Shown: positions 46,365-56,220 of the stretch, piece after piece
How the letters are laid out: each line of letters starts with the position of its first letter
Numbering within the stretch: the first letter of the stretch is position 1
From: Paenisporosarcina indica
Lineage (GTDB): Bacteria > Bacillota > Bacilli > Bacillales_A > Planococcaceae
DNA: 64,000 bases
NCBI RefSeq assembly: GCF_001939075.1
Contig: NZ_MPTA01000001.1
Coordinates: forward strand, 496,001 to 560,000
Direction: 5' to 3'
Program-made: the position numbers and the translations under genes
Notes under the pieces: model-generated
Told to the model about the DNA's origin: nothing
The model's database searches: none
Seen by the model: the letters and a program-made list of their open reading frames with translations, nothing else

Positions 46365-47144
46365 ATGTCTTACGAAGTAAAATTGGATGCTTTTGAAGGT
46401 CCTCTTGATTTATTATTGCACTTAATCCATCGTTTGGAAATCGATATATATGATATTCCAATGGCAGATTTAACTATTCAATATATGGAACACATACGTG
46501 CTATGCAAGTCCTTGAACTAAATGAAGCAAGTGAATATTTAGTAATGGCAGCATCTCTTCTTGCGATTAAAAGTAAAATGCTCCTTCCTATCCACGAAGG
46601 TGACTTTGAAGATGATGAATTGATGATCGATATGAATGATCCACGTGAAGAGTTGGTAGGTCGTCTCATAGAGTATAGAAAGTATAAAGATGCAGCAGAA
46701 AAGTTGCAACAACTAGAAGAACAACGTACTCAGTTTTTCACAAGAGCACCAAGCGATTTAACAGACTATCAACCTACATTACAATTAGCTGCATTTGAAG
46801 AGCCATTAAATGTCTATGATATGATAGGTGCTTTTCAAAAAATGATGAGAAGAAAACAATTAAAAGCACCACTATCTACTAAAATTGCAAGACAGGAATT
46901 ATCAGTAAAAGATCAAATGAAACATGTGTGTTCAATAATTAAATCACATGGTGGTAGTTGTTCATTTTACGACTTATTTCCTTTTGAAGACAAACCAACG
47001 CTTGTTGTAACTTTTTTATCATTACTTGAACTAATGAAGAGGCAGATCATCATGGTCGAACAACAACAGAATTTTGATGAACTAACAGTCAAACTACAAA
47101 ATGAACGATGGGAGGAAGAATCACTTGAACTTATTGATGAGTAA
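46365..47144 (+). CDS. scpA: Segregation and condensation protein A
   Basis: A 259-residue kleisin that bridges the two SMC heads and recruits ScpB in the condensin complex. The N-terminal SMC-binding helix contains FEGPLDLLLHLIHRLEIDIYD-type residues (D8-Y30 region) and SEYLVMAASLLAIKSKMLLP; the C-terminal winged helix holds TLVVTFLSLLELMKRQ. ATG 46365 follows GGGTGAT. scpB overlaps its 3' end, so production of the two partners is coupled. Confidence 0.95.
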   Translation: MSYEVKLDAFEGPLDLLLHLIHRLEIDIYDIPMADLTIQYMEHIRAMQVLELNEASEYLVMAASLLAIKSKMLLPIHEGDFEDDELMIDMNDPREELVGRLIEYRKYKDAAEKLQQLEEQRTQFFTRAPSDLTDYQPTLQLAAFEEPLNVYDMIGAFQKMMRRKQLKAPLSTKIARQELSVKDQMKHVCSIIKSHGGSCSFYDLFPFEDKPTLVVTFLSLLELMKRQIIMVEQQQNFDELTVKLQNERWEEESLELIDE

Positions 47145-47712
47145 AATTGAGAGTCTTCTTTTTGTCACTGGCGATGAAGGACTATCCGCAAAACAAATTG
47201 AAAATTTAACAGACGCGACGCCATGGGAAGTAAAAGATGCATTAACTAAATTGCAAGAGGACTATGTGAATTCGAAAGTTCGAGGAATCGAATTAAAAGA
47301 ATTAGCTGGTACATATCAACTTATTTCAAAAAAACAAAATGCGGAAACCATACAACGCCTCGTCGATAACCCAACCACCCAACCACTATCACAAGCATCC
47401 CTGGAAGTGCTAGCAATTGTCGCCTACAAGCAACCGATTACCCGAATTGAAATAGAAGATTTACGCGGGGTGAAAAGCGAAAGACCTTTACATACGCTAA
47501 GCTTGAAAGGATTAATTCAAGAAGTTGGGCGAGCAGAAGGTACGGGACGTGCAATCCTATATGGCACCACGAAGGAATTCTTAAATGTTTTTGCTTTGAA
47601 TGACATTCATGAGTTGCCACCTTTACCAGAAACAGAAGTGAATGATGAAGAAGACCAAACTGATTTATTTATGACTAAGTTTCAAGAAACGTTCAGTGAA
47701 CAAAAAGTATAA
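47125..47712 (+). CDS. scpB: Segregation and condensation protein B
   Basis: A 195-residue protein of two winged-helix domains that dimerises and binds ScpA. Family motifs are ESLLFVTGDEGLSAKQIENL, SQASLEVLAIVAYKQPITRI and EDLRGVKSERPLHTL. Start TTG 47125 lies eight bases after GGAGGA (47111-47116) and gives the family length; ATG 47137 is 20 bases from that site. It overlaps scpA by 20 bases. The acidic C-terminus is usual for ScpB. Confidence 0.94.
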   Translation: MNLLMSKIESLLFVTGDEGLSAKQIENLTDATPWEVKDALTKLQEDYVNSKVRGIELKELAGTYQLISKKQNAETIQRLVDNPTTQPLSQASLEVLAIVAYKQPITRIEIEDLRGVKSERPLHTLSLKGLIQEVGRAEGTGRAILYGTTKEFLNVFALNDIHELPPLPETEVNDEEDQTDLFMTKFQETFSEQKV

Positions 47713-47732
47713 CAATTGAAAGGTGTTGCTAT

Positions 47733-48722
47733 TTGCGAAAACTGTTTTTTATGGTTTTAGTTGTTTTCTTGGTAGTTACAGTTTTTCCGACCTTTTCACA
47801 AGCTCAAGGTTCCGCGTATGCGGTGATTGACGCCAAAACTGGTAGATTACTTGTCGGTAGTGGTGCACATGATAAGCTGGCAATTGCAAGTCTTACGAAA
47901 ATGTGGACGGCAGTTGTCGTTGCAGATGAAACGAAATTAAAAGAAACAACTCGGATTTCAGCAAACGCTGCGACAACAGAAGGATCATCCATTTATTTGA
48001 AGACTGGTGAAGAAAAACCCATAGATGTACTTTTGTATGGATTAATGCTGAGATCAGGAAACGATGCGGCAGTTGCTCTCGCAGAACATACAGGAGGATC
48101 GGTATCAGGTTTTGTGAAATTAATGAATGAAAAAGCGAAAGTGATGGGATTGAAAGATACAACATTTACCAATCCGTCAGGACTTCACGATGATCAGCAT
48201 TTATCAACTGCATATGACACTGCACTTATGTTGAAAATAGCAATGGAAAATAAGGAATTACGTCCAATCTTAATGGCAGCAAATTACAAGCAAAAAGGTA
48301 CAAACTGGGAAAATAAACATAAGCTTGTTCGTTCAGATACAAAAGCAATTGCAGGTAAGACTGGTTTTACCAAAACGGCTGGAAGAACACTCGCAACCTA
48401 TTTCAAAGATGGTGAAGAAGAAGTTATAGTCGTGACAATCAACCAATCAAATGATTGGGAAATGCATCAGCTACTTGCGCAGAATGCGTTTAAACAATAT
48501 GATAGAGTGCAAGTCATACAAAAAGGTTCTTATGATTTACCGGGCGGATTGGTAGTTAATGTGGAGCAATCAGCCTATGTGTTAAAAAAGAAAGACGAAC
48601 AAGTTTCTCATCTCTTGGTTCTAAACCGAGCTAAAGCAAAAGCGAAAGTTGCACGATGGGATGTTCAAATTAACGGAATAACCATACTTTCTAAAAAAGT
48701 GAATATTGAGCGGAATGAATGA
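47733..48722 (+). CDS. dacB: Serine-type D-alanyl-D-alanine carboxypeptidase (DacB-like)
   Basis: A 329-residue penicillin-binding protein of family S11 with a signal peptide (residues 1-24, cleavage likely after FSQAQ). Active-site motifs: SLTK with S53 and K56, SGN in LMLRSGNDAAVAL, and KTG in IAGKTGFTKTAGR. It trims the terminal D-Ala of peptidoglycan stems. By position after scpB it corresponds to sporulation gene dacB (PBP5*), which controls cortex cross-linking. It is shorter than B. subtilis DacB, and the spmA-spmB genes that follow it there are missing. Start TTG 47733 after AAAGGTG. Confidence 0.85.
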   Translation: MRKLFFMVLVVFLVVTVFPTFSQAQGSAYAVIDAKTGRLLVGSGAHDKLAIASLTKMWTAVVVADETKLKETTRISANAATTEGSSIYLKTGEEKPIDVLLYGLMLRSGNDAAVALAEHTGGSVSGFVKLMNEKAKVMGLKDTTFTNPSGLHDDQHLSTAYDTALMLKIAMENKELRPILMAANYKQKGTNWENKHKLVRSDTKAIAGKTGFTKTAGRTLATYFKDGEEEVIVVTINQSNDWEMHQLLAQNAFKQYDRVQVIQKGSYDLPGGLVVNVEQSAYVLKKKDEQVSHLLVLNRAKAKAKVARWDVQINGITILSKKVNIERNE

Positions 48723-48723
48723 T

Positions 48724-48757
48724 GAAGACTGCTTTTAAAAAAGCGGTCTTCTTTTGT
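48724..48757 (+). terminator. Rho-independent terminator after dacB
   Basis: GAAGACTGCTTT (48724-48735) pairs with AAGCGGTCTTC (48741-48751), G-U pair included, then TTTTG. Confidence 0.82.
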
Positions 48758-48817
48758 TTTGAGCGAAAGTATGCCATAATTTTGACAGAGTATAGGAAAC
48801 GATGAAGAGGTGGAAGT

Positions 48818-49552
48818 ATGGAGAGATTACAAAAAATGTTAGCCCATGCTGGGGTGGCATCCCGCAGAAAATCAGAGGAATTAATTTTAGAAGGCAAAGT
48901 AAAAGTGAATGGAAAAGTTGTAAAGGAACTTGGAACGAAAGTATCCGCAAGCGATACAGTTGAAGTGGATGGTGTGAAGTTAGAAAAAGAACAAAAAATA
49001 TACCATTTATTATACAAACCAAGAGGAATCATCTCGGCAGTCACAGATGATAAAGGCCGCAAAACAGTTGCAGACTTATTCCCTCATATTAATGAACGAT
49101 TATTTCCAGTTGGACGATTGGACTATGAAACATCGGGACTTCTGTTAATGACTAATGATGGGGATTTCACGTATATGTTAACGCACCCTAAATTCAAAAT
49201 TGATAAAACGTATGTAGCGCGAGTAAAAGGGATACCGACAAGAGAACAACTCCGTCCACTTGAGCGTGGCGTTGTCTTAGAAGATGGGAAAACAGCTCCT
49301 GCTCATGTGAAATTATTATCGGGCGATACAAAACAAAACAAAGCAATCATAGAAATAACGATTCACGAAGGAAAGAACCGTCAAGTACGTAGAATGTTCG
49401 ACGCGATCGGTTTCCCTGTACAAAAATTGAAACGGGAACGGTTTGCTTTCTTAACATTACTTGGATTAAACGCAGGCGAATCTCGAGAATTGACAGCTCA
49501 CGAAGTAAAATTATTGCGCGTTATGGCTGAAACAGGAAAAATCGGGAAATAA
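48818..49552 (+). CDS. rluB: Ribosomal large subunit pseudouridine synthase B
   Basis: A 244-residue RsuA-type pseudouridine synthase. An S4 RNA-binding domain comes first (MERLQKMLAHAGVASRRKSE), then the catalytic domain with the nucleophilic aspartate in FPVGRLDYETSGLLLMTND and the HEGKNRQVRRMFDAIG motif. It matches B. subtilis RluB (YpuL), which modifies 23S rRNA and lies before resA there as here. ATG 48818 follows GAGGTGG. A catabolite-responsive element begins nine bases past its stop codon. Confidence 0.94.
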   Translation: MERLQKMLAHAGVASRRKSEELILEGKVKVNGKVVKELGTKVSASDTVEVDGVKLEKEQKIYHLLYKPRGIISAVTDDKGRKTVADLFPHINERLFPVGRLDYETSGLLLMTNDGDFTYMLTHPKFKIDKTYVARVKGIPTREQLRPLERGVVLEDGKTAPAHVKLLSGDTKQNKAIIEITIHEGKNRQVRRMFDAIGFPVQKLKRERFAFLTLLGLNAGESRELTAHEVKLLRVMAETGKIGK

Positions 49553-49560
49553 TTTAGGCG

Positions 49561-49574
49561 TGTAAACGTTCACA
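49561..49574 (+). promoter_or_regulatory. Catabolite-responsive element upstream of resA
   Basis: TGTAAACGTTCACA fits the CcpA site consensus TGWNANCGNTNWCA at every position. It is 42 bases upstream of the resA -10, so CcpA binding could repress resABCDE in rich carbon. CcpA control is inferred. Confidence 0.7.
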
Positions 49575-49612
49575 AACCCTACAAATGTATGCGTTATTCA
49601 GTTGATTTTCTT

Positions 49613-49621
49613 TGTTATAAT
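49613..49621 (+). promoter_or_regulatory. Extended -10 of the resA promoter
   Basis: TGTTATAAT (49613-49621) is an ideal extended -10, with no good -35, which would suit an activated promoter (ResD~P in B. subtilis). Confidence 0.55.
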
Positions 49622-49656
49622 AACATTGATTATTTCGTAATAGGGAGGTTGGCTAA

Positions 49657-50193
49657 ATGGCTCAGACGAAACAACAACGGTTAATTATGAGAACTGTCAT
49701 CTTGGCAGTTCTAGTAGTTGCGATTGTTTATACGATATTCACCAGTGCTACAAAAGAAAAAGTAGCAGTTTTAAGCGTCGGTGACAAAGCACCTGATTTT
49801 ACATTAGTTGATCTAAATGGTGAAGAGCATAGCTTGTCTAATTATAAAGGACAAGGTGTGTTTTTGAATTTCTGGGGAACCTGGTGTAAACCATGTGCAA
49901 AAGAAATGCCTGCAATGGACCGTCAGTATGAGGTGTTTAAAGACAAAGGCGTTCAAACTCTTGCTGTAAATATTGCTCAATCAGATTTTGAGGTCCAACG
50001 ATTTACTGATCAATATGGTTTGGATTTTCCTGTTGTCATTGATAAAACAAAAAGTGTAATGGATGCATACAACATTAATCCATTACCTACCACAATGTTA
50101 ATCAATCCACAGGGTAAGATTGAGAAGATTATCACAGGAGAAATGACAGAACAGGATATTGCTGCTTTTATGGAGCAAATTGCACCTGAATAA
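49657..50193 (+). CDS. resA: Thiol-disulfide oxidoreductase ResA
   Basis: A 178-residue membrane-anchored thioredoxin-like protein that keeps apocytochrome c cysteines reduced for haem attachment. One N-terminal helix (about residues 10-28) anchors an extracytoplasmic domain with active site WGTWCKPCAKEMP and cis-proline region NPLPTTMLI. ATG 49657 follows GGGAGG. It is the first gene of resABCDE, with a candidate CcpA site and extended -10 upstream. Confidence 0.95.
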   Translation: MAQTKQQRLIMRTVILAVLVVAIVYTIFTSATKEKVAVLSVGDKAPDFTLVDLNGEEHSLSNYKGQGVFLNFWGTWCKPCAKEMPAMDRQYEVFKDKGVQTLAVNIAQSDFEVQRFTDQYGLDFPVVIDKTKSVMDAYNINPLPTTMLINPQGKIEKIITGEMTEQDIAAFMEQIAPE

Positions 50194-50207
50194 GGAGTTC
50201 ACTTTAA

Positions 50208-51866
50208 ATGAACAAGATACTATGTACTTGTGGGCATGAAAACCCAAAAGGAACAGTTTTATGTGGAAGCTGTGGGCGTCCACTTACAGAAGAAGCCTCA
50301 AACCAGAAACTAGTAGACATGCGGTATGAAGGTTCTGCACGCCGTTCACAAACCTTCAACAAATCGATTATTGATAAAGTTTGGAACTTTTTTTCTAGTG
50401 TGAAAGTAGGAGTTTCATTAATCGTCATTATTCTAGTGGCAGCTGCTATTGGGACCATTCTGCCTCAGGTATTTTATGTGCCTGCTACTGGGGAAGCAGA
50501 AATCGCTGCTTACTATGAACGTGTATACGGTACATTCGGAAAATTATATTATCAACTAGGTTTGTCTGATTTATATGGGTCGTGGTGGTTCCAAACATTG
50601 ATTGGGATGCTCGGAATATCCCTTATTGTCGCAAGTTTAGACCGTGTCATTCCTTTGTATAAATCACTTAAAAAACAACGGACTCGTAGACATGAAAGCT
50701 TTATGAAACGCCAACGTATATTTGGAATTGGTGAGAACGCACTAGGCGAAAATACATTTGCAAAGAGTGAAGAAAAGTTAAAAAGTCTTGGGTATAATGT
50801 TAAACGTGAAGATGGAGCAGTCTTAGGTGAAAAAGCTCGCTTTTCCAGATGGGGCCCTTATATTAATCATTTAGGTTTGATTATCTTTTTATTTGGGGTG
50901 ATGCTCCGTGCATTGCCAGGGTTTTATGTGGATGAAACCATGTGGCTTCGTGAAGGAGAAACAAGAGCGATTCCAGAGACACCAGGGTATTATCTTAAAA
51001 GCGATGAATTTATTTTAGAAACGTATGACAAAGAAAAAGCGGATGAAGTATTCAACGATGCAATTGAAAGAGTTGGTACGATTGCCTCAAACTATCAAAC
51101 TGACGTAGTCCTTTATAAAAAACCTGAAGATGCATTACCAGGTCAAACCGACAAGTTAGAAGAAGTTAAGAAAGATTCAATCCAAGTAAATGAACCTTTG
51201 AAGTTTGAAGGATTTGCGGTTTATCAAATGGATTTCCGACTAGATGAACTTCGCAGTATGCAATTTAACTTGTCGAACAAAGCAACAGGGGAATCACTGG
51301 GTGATGTTTCAGTTGATTTAGTAGAACCTGAAATGTCTTATGATTTAGGGAATGGAAATAAAGTAGAGTTGCTAGGATACTATCCGGATTTCACTGGATT
51401 TGAAAATGGTGAACCTCAAACACAGTCGCCAATTCCAAATAATCCAGCATTTTTAGTGAAAATGACGACTCCAGAAACACCTAAAGGTGAAACAAGTTTT
51501 GTTGCGATTAAACAGACAGTTGAACCATTTGGTGAAAATAAATATAAACTTGAGTTTAATAACGTGGAAACACGCGATGTTTCAGGTTTAACCATTCGAA
51601 AAGATAAAACTCTATGGGTTTTAGCCCTTGGTGGATTAATATTTATGATTGGTGTAGCACAAGGTTCGTATTGGAATCACCGTCGAATTTGGATACATGA
51701 AACAAAAGATGGACATATTGCGGTAGCTGCACATACGAATAAAAACTGGTTGTCGGTCAAAAAAGACTTGGATCAAGTAACGTTAGTAGCAAATCTACCT
51801 CCTTACATTGACCAACATGATTTAGAAGCATTAGAGGAAAAAAAGGATGGTGAGAAATCGTCATGA
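50208..51866 (+). CDS. resB: Cytochrome c biogenesis protein ResB
   Basis: A 552-residue membrane protein that with ResC forms the system II haem transporter and cytochrome c synthase. An N-terminal zinc-ribbon-like motif ([20 protein letters not shown]) is followed by membrane helices (about 70-92, 122-142, 215-233), a large extracytoplasmic domain and a last helix near residue 470 ([18 protein letters not shown]). ATG 50208 lies 14 bases after resA, with AAGGAG. resC overlaps its end. Confidence 0.94.
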   Translation: MNKILCTCGHENPKGTVLCGSCGRPLTEEASNQKLVDMRYEGSARRSQTFNKSIIDKVWNFFSSVKVGVSLIVIILVAAAIGTILPQVFYVPATGEAEIAAYYERVYGTFGKLYYQLGLSDLYGSWWFQTLIGMLGISLIVASLDRVIPLYKSLKKQRTRRHESFMKRQRIFGIGENALGENTFAKSEEKLKSLGYNVKREDGAVLGEKARFSRWGPYINHLGLIIFLFGVMLRALPGFYVDETMWLREGETRAIPETPGYYLKSDEFILETYDKEKADEVFNDAIERVGTIASNYQTDVVLYKKPEDALPGQTDKLEEVKKDSIQVNEPLKFEGFAVYQMDFRLDELRSMQFNLSNKATGESLGDVSVDLVEPEMSYDLGNGNKVELLGYYPDFTGFENGEPQTQSPIPNNPAFLVKMTTPETPKGETSFVAIKQTVEPFGENKYKLEFNNVETRDVSGLTIRKDKTLWVLALGGLIFMIGVAQGSYWNHRRIWIHETKDGHIAVAAHTNKNWLSVKKDLDQVTLVANLPPYIDQHDLEALEEKKDGEKSS

Positions 51867-53047
51867 CACTAGTCTCAGTTAGCGGGAATTTATTGTTTAT
51901 CGCTTTTGTTTGTTATTTAGCTGCCACACTATTTTTTGGTGGTGCAGTAAAAAGTTCCACGAAAGAAATTGCGACTTCTGAAAAACGATGGGGTCGTATT
52001 GGGATCATTATCACGATTATCGGGTTTATTTCAAATCTAGGTTATTTTGTTACACGCTGGATTGCTGCAGGACATGCGCCAGTAAGTAACTTGTTTGAAT
52101 TTACAACAGCATTTGGAATGATGATTGTTGGTTCGTTTATTTTAATTTATTTTCTTTATAAAACCCCGCTACTTGGATTATTCGCTTTACCAATTGCGGT
52201 TATAATCATTGGTTTTGCTAGTATGTTTCCAACTGATATCAATCCATTAATCCCGGCACTTAAAAGCTATTGGTTATACGTGCATGTTATTACAGCTGCG
52301 CTTGGAGAATCAATATTGGCTATGAGTGCCGTGGCAGGATTAATTTATCTCACTAAAAATATAGACCTTACCAAAAAATCAAAACAACGTTTTTGGTTAG
52401 AGGCCGTCATGCTTACTTTGGTACTTGTATTAGGATTTGTGGCTTCCACCACTACTTTCAAAGTGATGGATTATGAAGCATCATTTAACTATATCGATAA
52501 AGAAGAAAAAGCAGATGAGATTACGTACAATGTACCGCCTATATTCGGAATGAACGAATACGAAGCATTAACACCTGGTACGATGACACCACTGGTGGAA
52601 ACACCACCGATTGTAAACGCGAAGAAATTAACGACAGTTACATGGTCCTTAATTTTCGGACTTGTATTGTATGTTTTAATTCGATTAATCATTCGAAAAC
52701 CAATTGCAGCACTATTGCAACCACTCGCTAAAAAAGCGAATTCGCAATTAATGGATGAAATTGGTTACCGAGCTGTATTGATCGGCTTCCCTGTATTTAC
52801 ATTAGGAGCACTGATTTTTGCCATGATTTGGGCACAAGAGGCGTGGTCCAGATTCTGGGGATGGGATCCTAAAGAGGTATGGGCTCTCATTACATGGTTG
52901 TTCTATGCAGCATTCTTACATCTTCGTTTATCTAAAGGGTGGCAAGGGGAAAAATCTGCTTGGTTGGCTGTAATTGGCTTTATTATCATCATGTTTAACT
53001 TGATTGCGGTTAATTTAATTATTGCTGGTTTACATTCTTATGCCTAA
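51863..53047 (+). CDS. resC: Cytochrome c biogenesis protein ResC (CcsA)
   Basis: A 394-residue polytopic membrane protein of the haem-handling family. The tryptophan-rich WWD signature is [20 protein letters not shown], and histidines that may hold haem lie in [14 protein letters not shown] and [12 protein letters not shown]. About eight to nine helices are predicted by eye. The ATG overlaps the resB stop (ATGA, 51863-51866). A terminator-like hairpin follows, before resD. Confidence 0.94.
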   Translation: MTLVSVSGNLLFIAFVCYLAATLFFGGAVKSSTKEIATSEKRWGRIGIIITIIGFISNLGYFVTRWIAAGHAPVSNLFEFTTAFGMMIVGSFILIYFLYKTPLLGLFALPIAVIIIGFASMFPTDINPLIPALKSYWLYVHVITAALGESILAMSAVAGLIYLTKNIDLTKKSKQRFWLEAVMLTLVLVLGFVASTTTFKVMDYEASFNYIDKEEKADEITYNVPPIFGMNEYEALTPGTMTPLVETPPIVNAKKLTTVTWSLIFGLVLYVLIRLIIRKPIAALLQPLAKKANSQLMDEIGYRAVLIGFPVFTLGALIFAMIWAQEAWSRFWGWDPKEVWALITWLFYAAFLHLRLSKGWQGEKSAWLAVIGFIIIMFNLIAVNLIIAGLHSYA

Positions 53048-53090
53048 TATAGAAGCCTTTTCCTTCAATGGGAAGGGCTTTTCTTTCTTT
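53048..53090 (+). terminator. Partial terminator between resC and resD
   Basis: AAGCC (53052-53056) with GGCTT (53076-53080) and an inner CCTTC/GAAGG pairing, then TTCTTTCTTTTT. It would allow resDE a separate level of expression from its own promoter. Confidence 0.6.
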
Positions 53091-53147
53091 TTAATACCGG
53101 CAACTGTACAATAATTGATAGAGATAGTTCGAAAGGGGTTACCCATA

Positions 53148-53864
53148 ATGTCAGAAGATATTGCTGTATTAGTGGTAGATGACGAAGATCGTATTCGTCG
53201 CTTATTAAAAATGTATTTAGAACGTGAAGGTTATGTAGTAGATGAAGCTGAAAATGGTGCTATGGCAATAGAGATGGCAATGGAAAAAGATTATCATTGT
53301 ATATTGCTAGATATTATGATGCCTGAAAAAGATGGTTTAGAAGTATTAGAAGAGCTACGCGAACAAAAAACCACGCCGATTCTATTATTAACAGCAAAAG
53401 GCGAGGAAGCCAATCGGATTTCGGGATTTGAATTAGGTGCTGATGATTATATTGTAAAACCATTCAGTCCACGTGAAGTAGTCCTTCGTGTAAAAGCCGT
53501 TTTGCGTCGTTCAGTATCTATTGCACCAATTTCGACTTCAACGGTTTCAAAAGATCTCGTTGTTTTTCCGAATTTAACAATTGATCACGATGCGCACCGA
53601 GTAACAGCGGATGGAACTGAAGTAAATCTAACTCCAAAAGAGTATGAGCTTTTATACTTTTTAGCAAAAGCACCGGATAAAGTATTTGATCGTGAACAGT
53701 TATTAAAAGAAGTCTGGCATTATGATTTCTTTGGAGACTTACGAACTGTGGATACACATGTTAAGCGTTTAAGAGAAAAACTTAATCGAGTATCTGAAAA
53801 AGCAGCCAAGATGATCGTGACCGTCTGGGGTGTCGGATACAAATTCGAGGTAATCAATGAATAG
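53148..53864 (+). CDS. resD: Response regulator ResD
   Basis: A 238-residue OmpR/PhoB-type regulator of aerobic and anaerobic respiration genes. The receiver domain has the acidic pair VVDDEDRI, the phosphorylated D55 in CILLDIMMPEKDG and the conserved lysine in DDYIVKPFSPRE. The winged helix ends with DLRTVDTHVKRLREKL. ATG 53148 is preferred (AAAGGGG upstream); the frame extends further without a site. resE starts within its last codons. Confidence 0.95.
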   Translation: MSEDIAVLVVDDEDRIRRLLKMYLEREGYVVDEAENGAMAIEMAMEKDYHCILLDIMMPEKDGLEVLEELREQKTTPILLLTAKGEEANRISGFELGADDYIVKPFSPREVVLRVKAVLRRSVSIAPISTSTVSKDLVVFPNLTIDHDAHRVTADGTEVNLTPKEYELLYFLAKAPDKVFDREQLLKEVWHYDFFGDLRTVDTHVKRLREKLNRVSEKAAKMIVTVWGVGYKFEVINE

Positions 53865-55638
53865 AATATGGAACAGCGTTGTCGGGAAGCTATGGGTAAC
53901 CATATTGCTTCTCGTTTCGTTTGTATTATTTATCATTACAATCTTAATGCTAGAATTCTTAGGGAATTATCATAGTCAGCAAGCCGAAGTGACTTTACGC
54001 CAGGAAGCTGGAACCATTGCTCGTATAGTGGATGATCACGATAATGTAGATACGTCACTTGACATTATCTCAGTTATATTAGGTCCTGGAACCAATGCAC
54101 TTATTTCGAAAGAACCACGTGAAGTTTCATTGACACTGCATGAAGGTGAAAATGGGGAATTGATTCACGAATACATTATGAAAGACAAAACACTTAATAG
54201 AGTGTTTCAATCATCTGAACCAATTTTGAAGGAAATGATTTTGCCTTCATTAACGAACAAAAATCAAATGGAATCATACTATGTGTTGGCTTCTCCATTA
54301 AATGTAGAAAATGAACTGCATGGGGCAGTCTTTATTTATCAAAGTTTAGACGTGATCCACCAAACAACAAAGAAAACGACAAACATCGTCTTTCTATCCG
54401 CATTCATAGCCTTTATTTTAACCACTTTTTTTGCTTTTTTCTTATCCACAAGAATCACTTCACCTCTTCGAAAAATGCGTGAAGCAGCGTTTGAGTTATC
54501 AAAAGGGAATTTTGATTCAAAGGTACCGGTCTTGCAAAATGACGAAATAGGTCAACTTGCAACCGCGTTTAATCAAATGGGTCGTCAGCTAAAACATCAC
54601 TTGGAAGTAATTAATCAAGAAAAAGAACAACTTTCCAGTATTTTGACATCTATGACAGATGCGGTCATTACATTTAATCGTGATCACACCATCTTATTAA
54701 GTAACCCTCAAGCAGACAAATTGCTACAAAAATGGTTCTTTCGGATGGGGAATAGTACTAGTCAGCCAATTCCGATGGAGATGGACCATATGTTAGATCA
54801 TGTGCTGCATTTAGAAGAGGAAATTAATGAAGAACTAGAAATGGAAGGAAGCTATTACGCGATTTCTATTAGTCCACTATATAGTGGGGATTCAATTCGT
54901 GGGGCAGTTGCAGTCCTTCGAGACATGACCGAACAACATCGCCTTGACAAGCTACGATCAGATTTTATCGCGAATGTATCCCATGAATTGAGAACGCCTA
55001 TTGCTATGCTTCAAGGATATAGTGAAGCGATTGTGGATGAGATTGTCACATCTGAAGAAGAACGAAACGAAATGATGAAAATCATTTATGAAGAATCACA
55101 ACGTATGGGACGATTAGTTACAGATTTACTTGATTTGGCTAGAATGGAATCCGGTAGGATGAGGCTCTATAAAGAAAATGTCGCTGTTGCACAAGTAATG
55201 GAAAGAATTACACAGAAGTTTTCACAAGTTGCCAAAGAATCTAATATTAATTTGGAGTTTGTAAATAGGATTTCACCTCAATTAACTGCAGAAATAGATG
55301 TGGATCGAATCGAACAAGTTTTGACCAACTTAGTCGATAACGCCATTCGGTACACGCCGAATGAAGGAAAAGTTTCAGTAAGTGTCGAACAACACAAAGC
55401 ATTCGTTAAAATAAGTGTGCAAGATACTGGAACAGGAATTCCATCAGAGGATCTTCCGTATGTATTTGAGAGATTTTACAAAGCGGACAAATCAAGGATG
55501 CGTGGTAAGGGCGGAACTGGATTAGGACTCGCGATTGCAAAGAATATGGTAGAATCCCATGATGGGGACATTACCGTGCAGAGCATAGAGAATAAAGGAA
55601 CCATTTTTACTTTTACATTACCAATAAAAAACTTGTAA
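53857..55638 (+). CDS. resE: Sensor histidine kinase ResE
   Basis: A 593-residue membrane kinase. Helix 1 is near residues 13-33, an extracytoplasmic sensor follows, helix 2 is near 176-198, then a HAMP domain (STRITSPLRKMREAAFELSK), a PAS-like domain (ILTSMTDAVITFNRDHTILL), the H box FIANVSHELRTPIAML with H376, and ATPase boxes NLVDNAIRY, DTGTGIP and GGTGLGLAIA. It phosphorylates ResD. The start overlaps resD by eight bases. Confidence 0.95.
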   Translation: MNRIWNSVVGKLWVTILLLVSFVLFIITILMLEFLGNYHSQQAEVTLRQEAGTIARIVDDHDNVDTSLDIISVILGPGTNALISKEPREVSLTLHEGENGELIHEYIMKDKTLNRVFQSSEPILKEMILPSLTNKNQMESYYVLASPLNVENELHGAVFIYQSLDVIHQTTKKTTNIVFLSAFIAFILTTFFAFFLSTRITSPLRKMREAAFELSKGNFDSKVPVLQNDEIGQLATAFNQMGRQLKHHLEVINQEKEQLSSILTSMTDAVITFNRDHTILLSNPQADKLLQKWFFRMGNSTSQPIPMEMDHMLDHVLHLEEEINEELEMEGSYYAISISPLYSGDSIRGAVAVLRDMTEQHRLDKLRSDFIANVSHELRTPIAMLQGYSEAIVDEIVTSEEERNEMMKIIYEESQRMGRLVTDLLDLARMESGRMRLYKENVAVAQVMERITQKFSQVAKESNINLEFVNRISPQLTAEIDVDRIEQVLTNLVDNAIRYTPNEGKVSVSVEQHKAFVKISVQDTGTGIPSEDLPYVFERFYKADKSRMRGKGGTGLGLAIAKNMVESHDGDITVQSIENKGTIFTFTLPIKNL

Positions 55639-55683
55639 CTTTTTTATTCAATGAAACGACTAATTTATGAACGGGGGGAGTTT

Positions 55684-56220
55684 ATGAATGACTCCGTTTT
55701 TCACAGACTATATGACCAGTACCACCAAGATGTTTTTCAATTCTTAATGTACATGGTGAAAAATAGACAGACTGCAGAAGACTTAATGCATGAAGTATAT
55801 ATTCGAGTGTTAAAAGCTTATAGCAAGTTTGAAGGCAAAAGTTCGGAGAAAACCTGGTTGTTTTCAATTGCTAAAAATGTGGCAATCGATCATTTTCGAA
55901 AATCGACCGTACGCAAGAAACACGCTTTTGATTTTTTTAACTGGGAAAAACAAGAGTTAAAGTCTCCTGATGCACTGCCGGAAGAATTAGCTGAAATGAA
56001 TGATGAAATGAAGCAATTGTTATTAGCATTAGATGAATGTACAGGCGATCAAAAAATGGTCATTATTATGCGGTATTTCCAAGACTTATCCATAACTGAA
56101 ACAGCACAAGTATTGGGCTGGACAGAAGGAAAAGTAAAGACCACACAACACCGTGCCATTCAAAAACTGCGGGATCGATTATCTGGGCATTCGGATAGGA
56201 GGCAAGTTCACGATGAGTAA
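55684..56220 (+). CDS. sigX: ECF sigma factor SigX
   Basis: A 178-residue extracytoplasmic-function sigma factor. Region 2 contains YDQYHQDVFQFLMYMVKNRQ, AEDLMHEVYIRVLKAYSKFE and TWLFSIAKNVAIDHFRKS; region 4 contains ITETAQVLGWTEGKVKTTQH. It matches B. subtilis SigX, also located after resE, which controls cell-envelope charge genes. ATG 55684 follows GGGGGGAG. rsiX overlaps its end, the normal sigma/anti-sigma pairing. Confidence 0.92.
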   Translation: MNDSVFHRLYDQYHQDVFQFLMYMVKNRQTAEDLMHEVYIRVLKAYSKFEGKSSEKTWLFSIAKNVAIDHFRKSTVRKKHAFDFFNWEKQELKSPDALPEELAEMNDEMKQLLLALDECTGDQKMVIIMRYFQDLSITETAQVLGWTEGKVKTTQHRAIQKLRDRLSGHSDRRQVHDE

